Assembly: GCA_030715135.1 (NCBI GenBank)
Contig: JAUYVH010000003.1
Location: forward strand, 268,371 to 332,370
DNA length: 64,000 bases
Reading direction: 5' to 3'
Source of the DNA: Keguizhuia sedimenti
GTDB taxonomy: Bacteria; Pseudomonadota; Gammaproteobacteria; Burkholderiales; Burkholderiaceae_D
Shown here: in pieces, positions 63,734-64,000 of the stretch
How positions within the stretch are numbered: position 1 is the first letter of the stretch
How the letters are laid out: each line of letters starts with the position of its first letter
Notes under the pieces: generated by a model
What the model saw: the letters and a program-made list of their open reading frames with translations, nothing else
Database searches by the model: none
What the model was told of the DNA's origin: nothing
Position numbers and translations under genes: made by a program

Positions 63734-64000
63734 TTACTGAAGAGAAGACGAGCCCGATGAGTGATGCAAGACATTGCTCATTCCAAGCAACTCGTTGGCT
63801 GCAGCGCGCCGATGCGCAAACCGCGGCAGGCGGAAATACTCGATCGTATGCATCAAGCCTTCGCGCAGCGAAGTACTGGGCTGCCATCCAAGAAGGCTTT
63901 CGGCTGCCGCGATGTTAGGTCTTCTGCGCTCGGGGTCGTCGCTCGGGCGAGGCTTGCAGACGATGTTCGAACGCGATCCGCACAGCTCGATAATCGTTTC
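63734..64000 (-). CDS. UDP-sugar NAD-dependent epimerase/decarboxylase, 3' end
   Basis: The last 89 codons of a gene running off the window edge. The sequence DDPERRRPNIAAAESLLGWQ followed by PSTSLREGLMHTIEYF is the conserved C-terminus of extended short-chain dehydrogenases such as UDP-glucuronate decarboxylase (UDP-xylose synthase) and dTDP/UDP-sugar epimerases. A short extra tail follows (HHSSGSSSLQ). Which enzyme it is cannot be decided without the N-terminal part. Confidence 0.8.
   Translation of the reverse strand, partial: ETIIELCGSRSNIVCKPRPSDDPERRRPNIAAAESLLGWQPSTSLREGLMHTIEYFRLPRFAHRRAAANELLGMSNVLHHSSGSSSLQ

Noticed and set aside
1-64000. CRISPR arrays, insertion sequences, prophage genes and rRNA
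   Set aside because: I looked for regularly spaced repeats, transposase motifs, phage structural genes and rRNA sequence and saw none.

Overview
The window looks like a stretch of chromosome from a betaproteobacterium, most likely of the family Oxalobacteraceae (Herminiimonas or Noviherbaspirillum type). This is inferred, not proven. The reasons are the moderately GC-rich base composition, the sulfate-uptake block that ends in its own cysB-type regulator, many lipoproteins with a poly-glycine run after the lipobox, an ACR3-type arsenic block, an iron-sulfur class I fumarase, and small stress genes (DUF883, YqjE-type, entericidin, DUF2892) typical of that group. No CRISPR array, transposase, prophage or rRNA gene was seen.

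Layout. 1-7 kb: sulfate uptake on the minus strand (sbp, then cysT-cysW-cysA-cysB), with sbp separated from the rest by about 1.8 kb carrying an unrelated secreted metallopeptidase-like gene. 7-18 kb: a hybrid histidine kinase, a TPR-methyltransferase, a secreted TPR protein, an SGNH hydrolase and two Gly-rich lipoproteins. 18.6-24 kb: a tight three-gene unit of a DUF2760 protein and two different Hsp70-like ATPases. 24-31 kb: housekeeping genes (tRNA-Ser, acs, a YqhA-type membrane protein, class I fumarase, murI, tRNA-His, a SRAP/YedK protein). 31-39 kb: signalling and stress genes, including a receiver-like protein with a degenerate active site, a NarL-type regulator, and a DUF883/YqjE unit behind a good sigma-54 promoter match. 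39.5-43.7 kb: four overlapping genes for a C39-type peptidase, an RLAN/RimK-like ATP-grasp ligase, a GCS2-type ligase and an N-formylglutamate amidohydrolase-like enzyme, probably one pathway making or modifying an amide-linked product. 44-49.6 kb: small stress and hypothetical genes and a convergent pair of Crp/Fnr paralogues. 49.8-52.7 kb: an arsenic operon (arsR, arsI, thioredoxin-type arsC, acr3, glutaredoxin-type arsC). 53-57.4 kb: a DUF457 membrane protein, a secreted BNR-repeat protein and a Gly-rich lipoprotein. 57.4-59.3 kb: an accessory patch with a well-formed integron attC site between a small membrane-protein gene and a frameshifted DUF2269 gene. 59.4-64 kb: an OYE-family reductase, a quinone-oxidoreductase-type dehydrogenase with a divergent LysR regulator, small genes, and the 3' end of a UDP-sugar epimerase/decarboxylase.

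The strongest candidates for something little described are the amidoligase/peptidase cluster (39.5-43.7 kb), the DUF2760-Hsp70-Hsp70/DUF3731 operon (18.7-24 kb), the lone attC cassette remnant (58.6 kb), and a pair of paralogous pseudo-receiver proteins (31.5 and 47.0 kb). Several real genes are shorter than 60 codons, lack a start inside the window, or are broken by frameshifts; these are listed with their coordinates.
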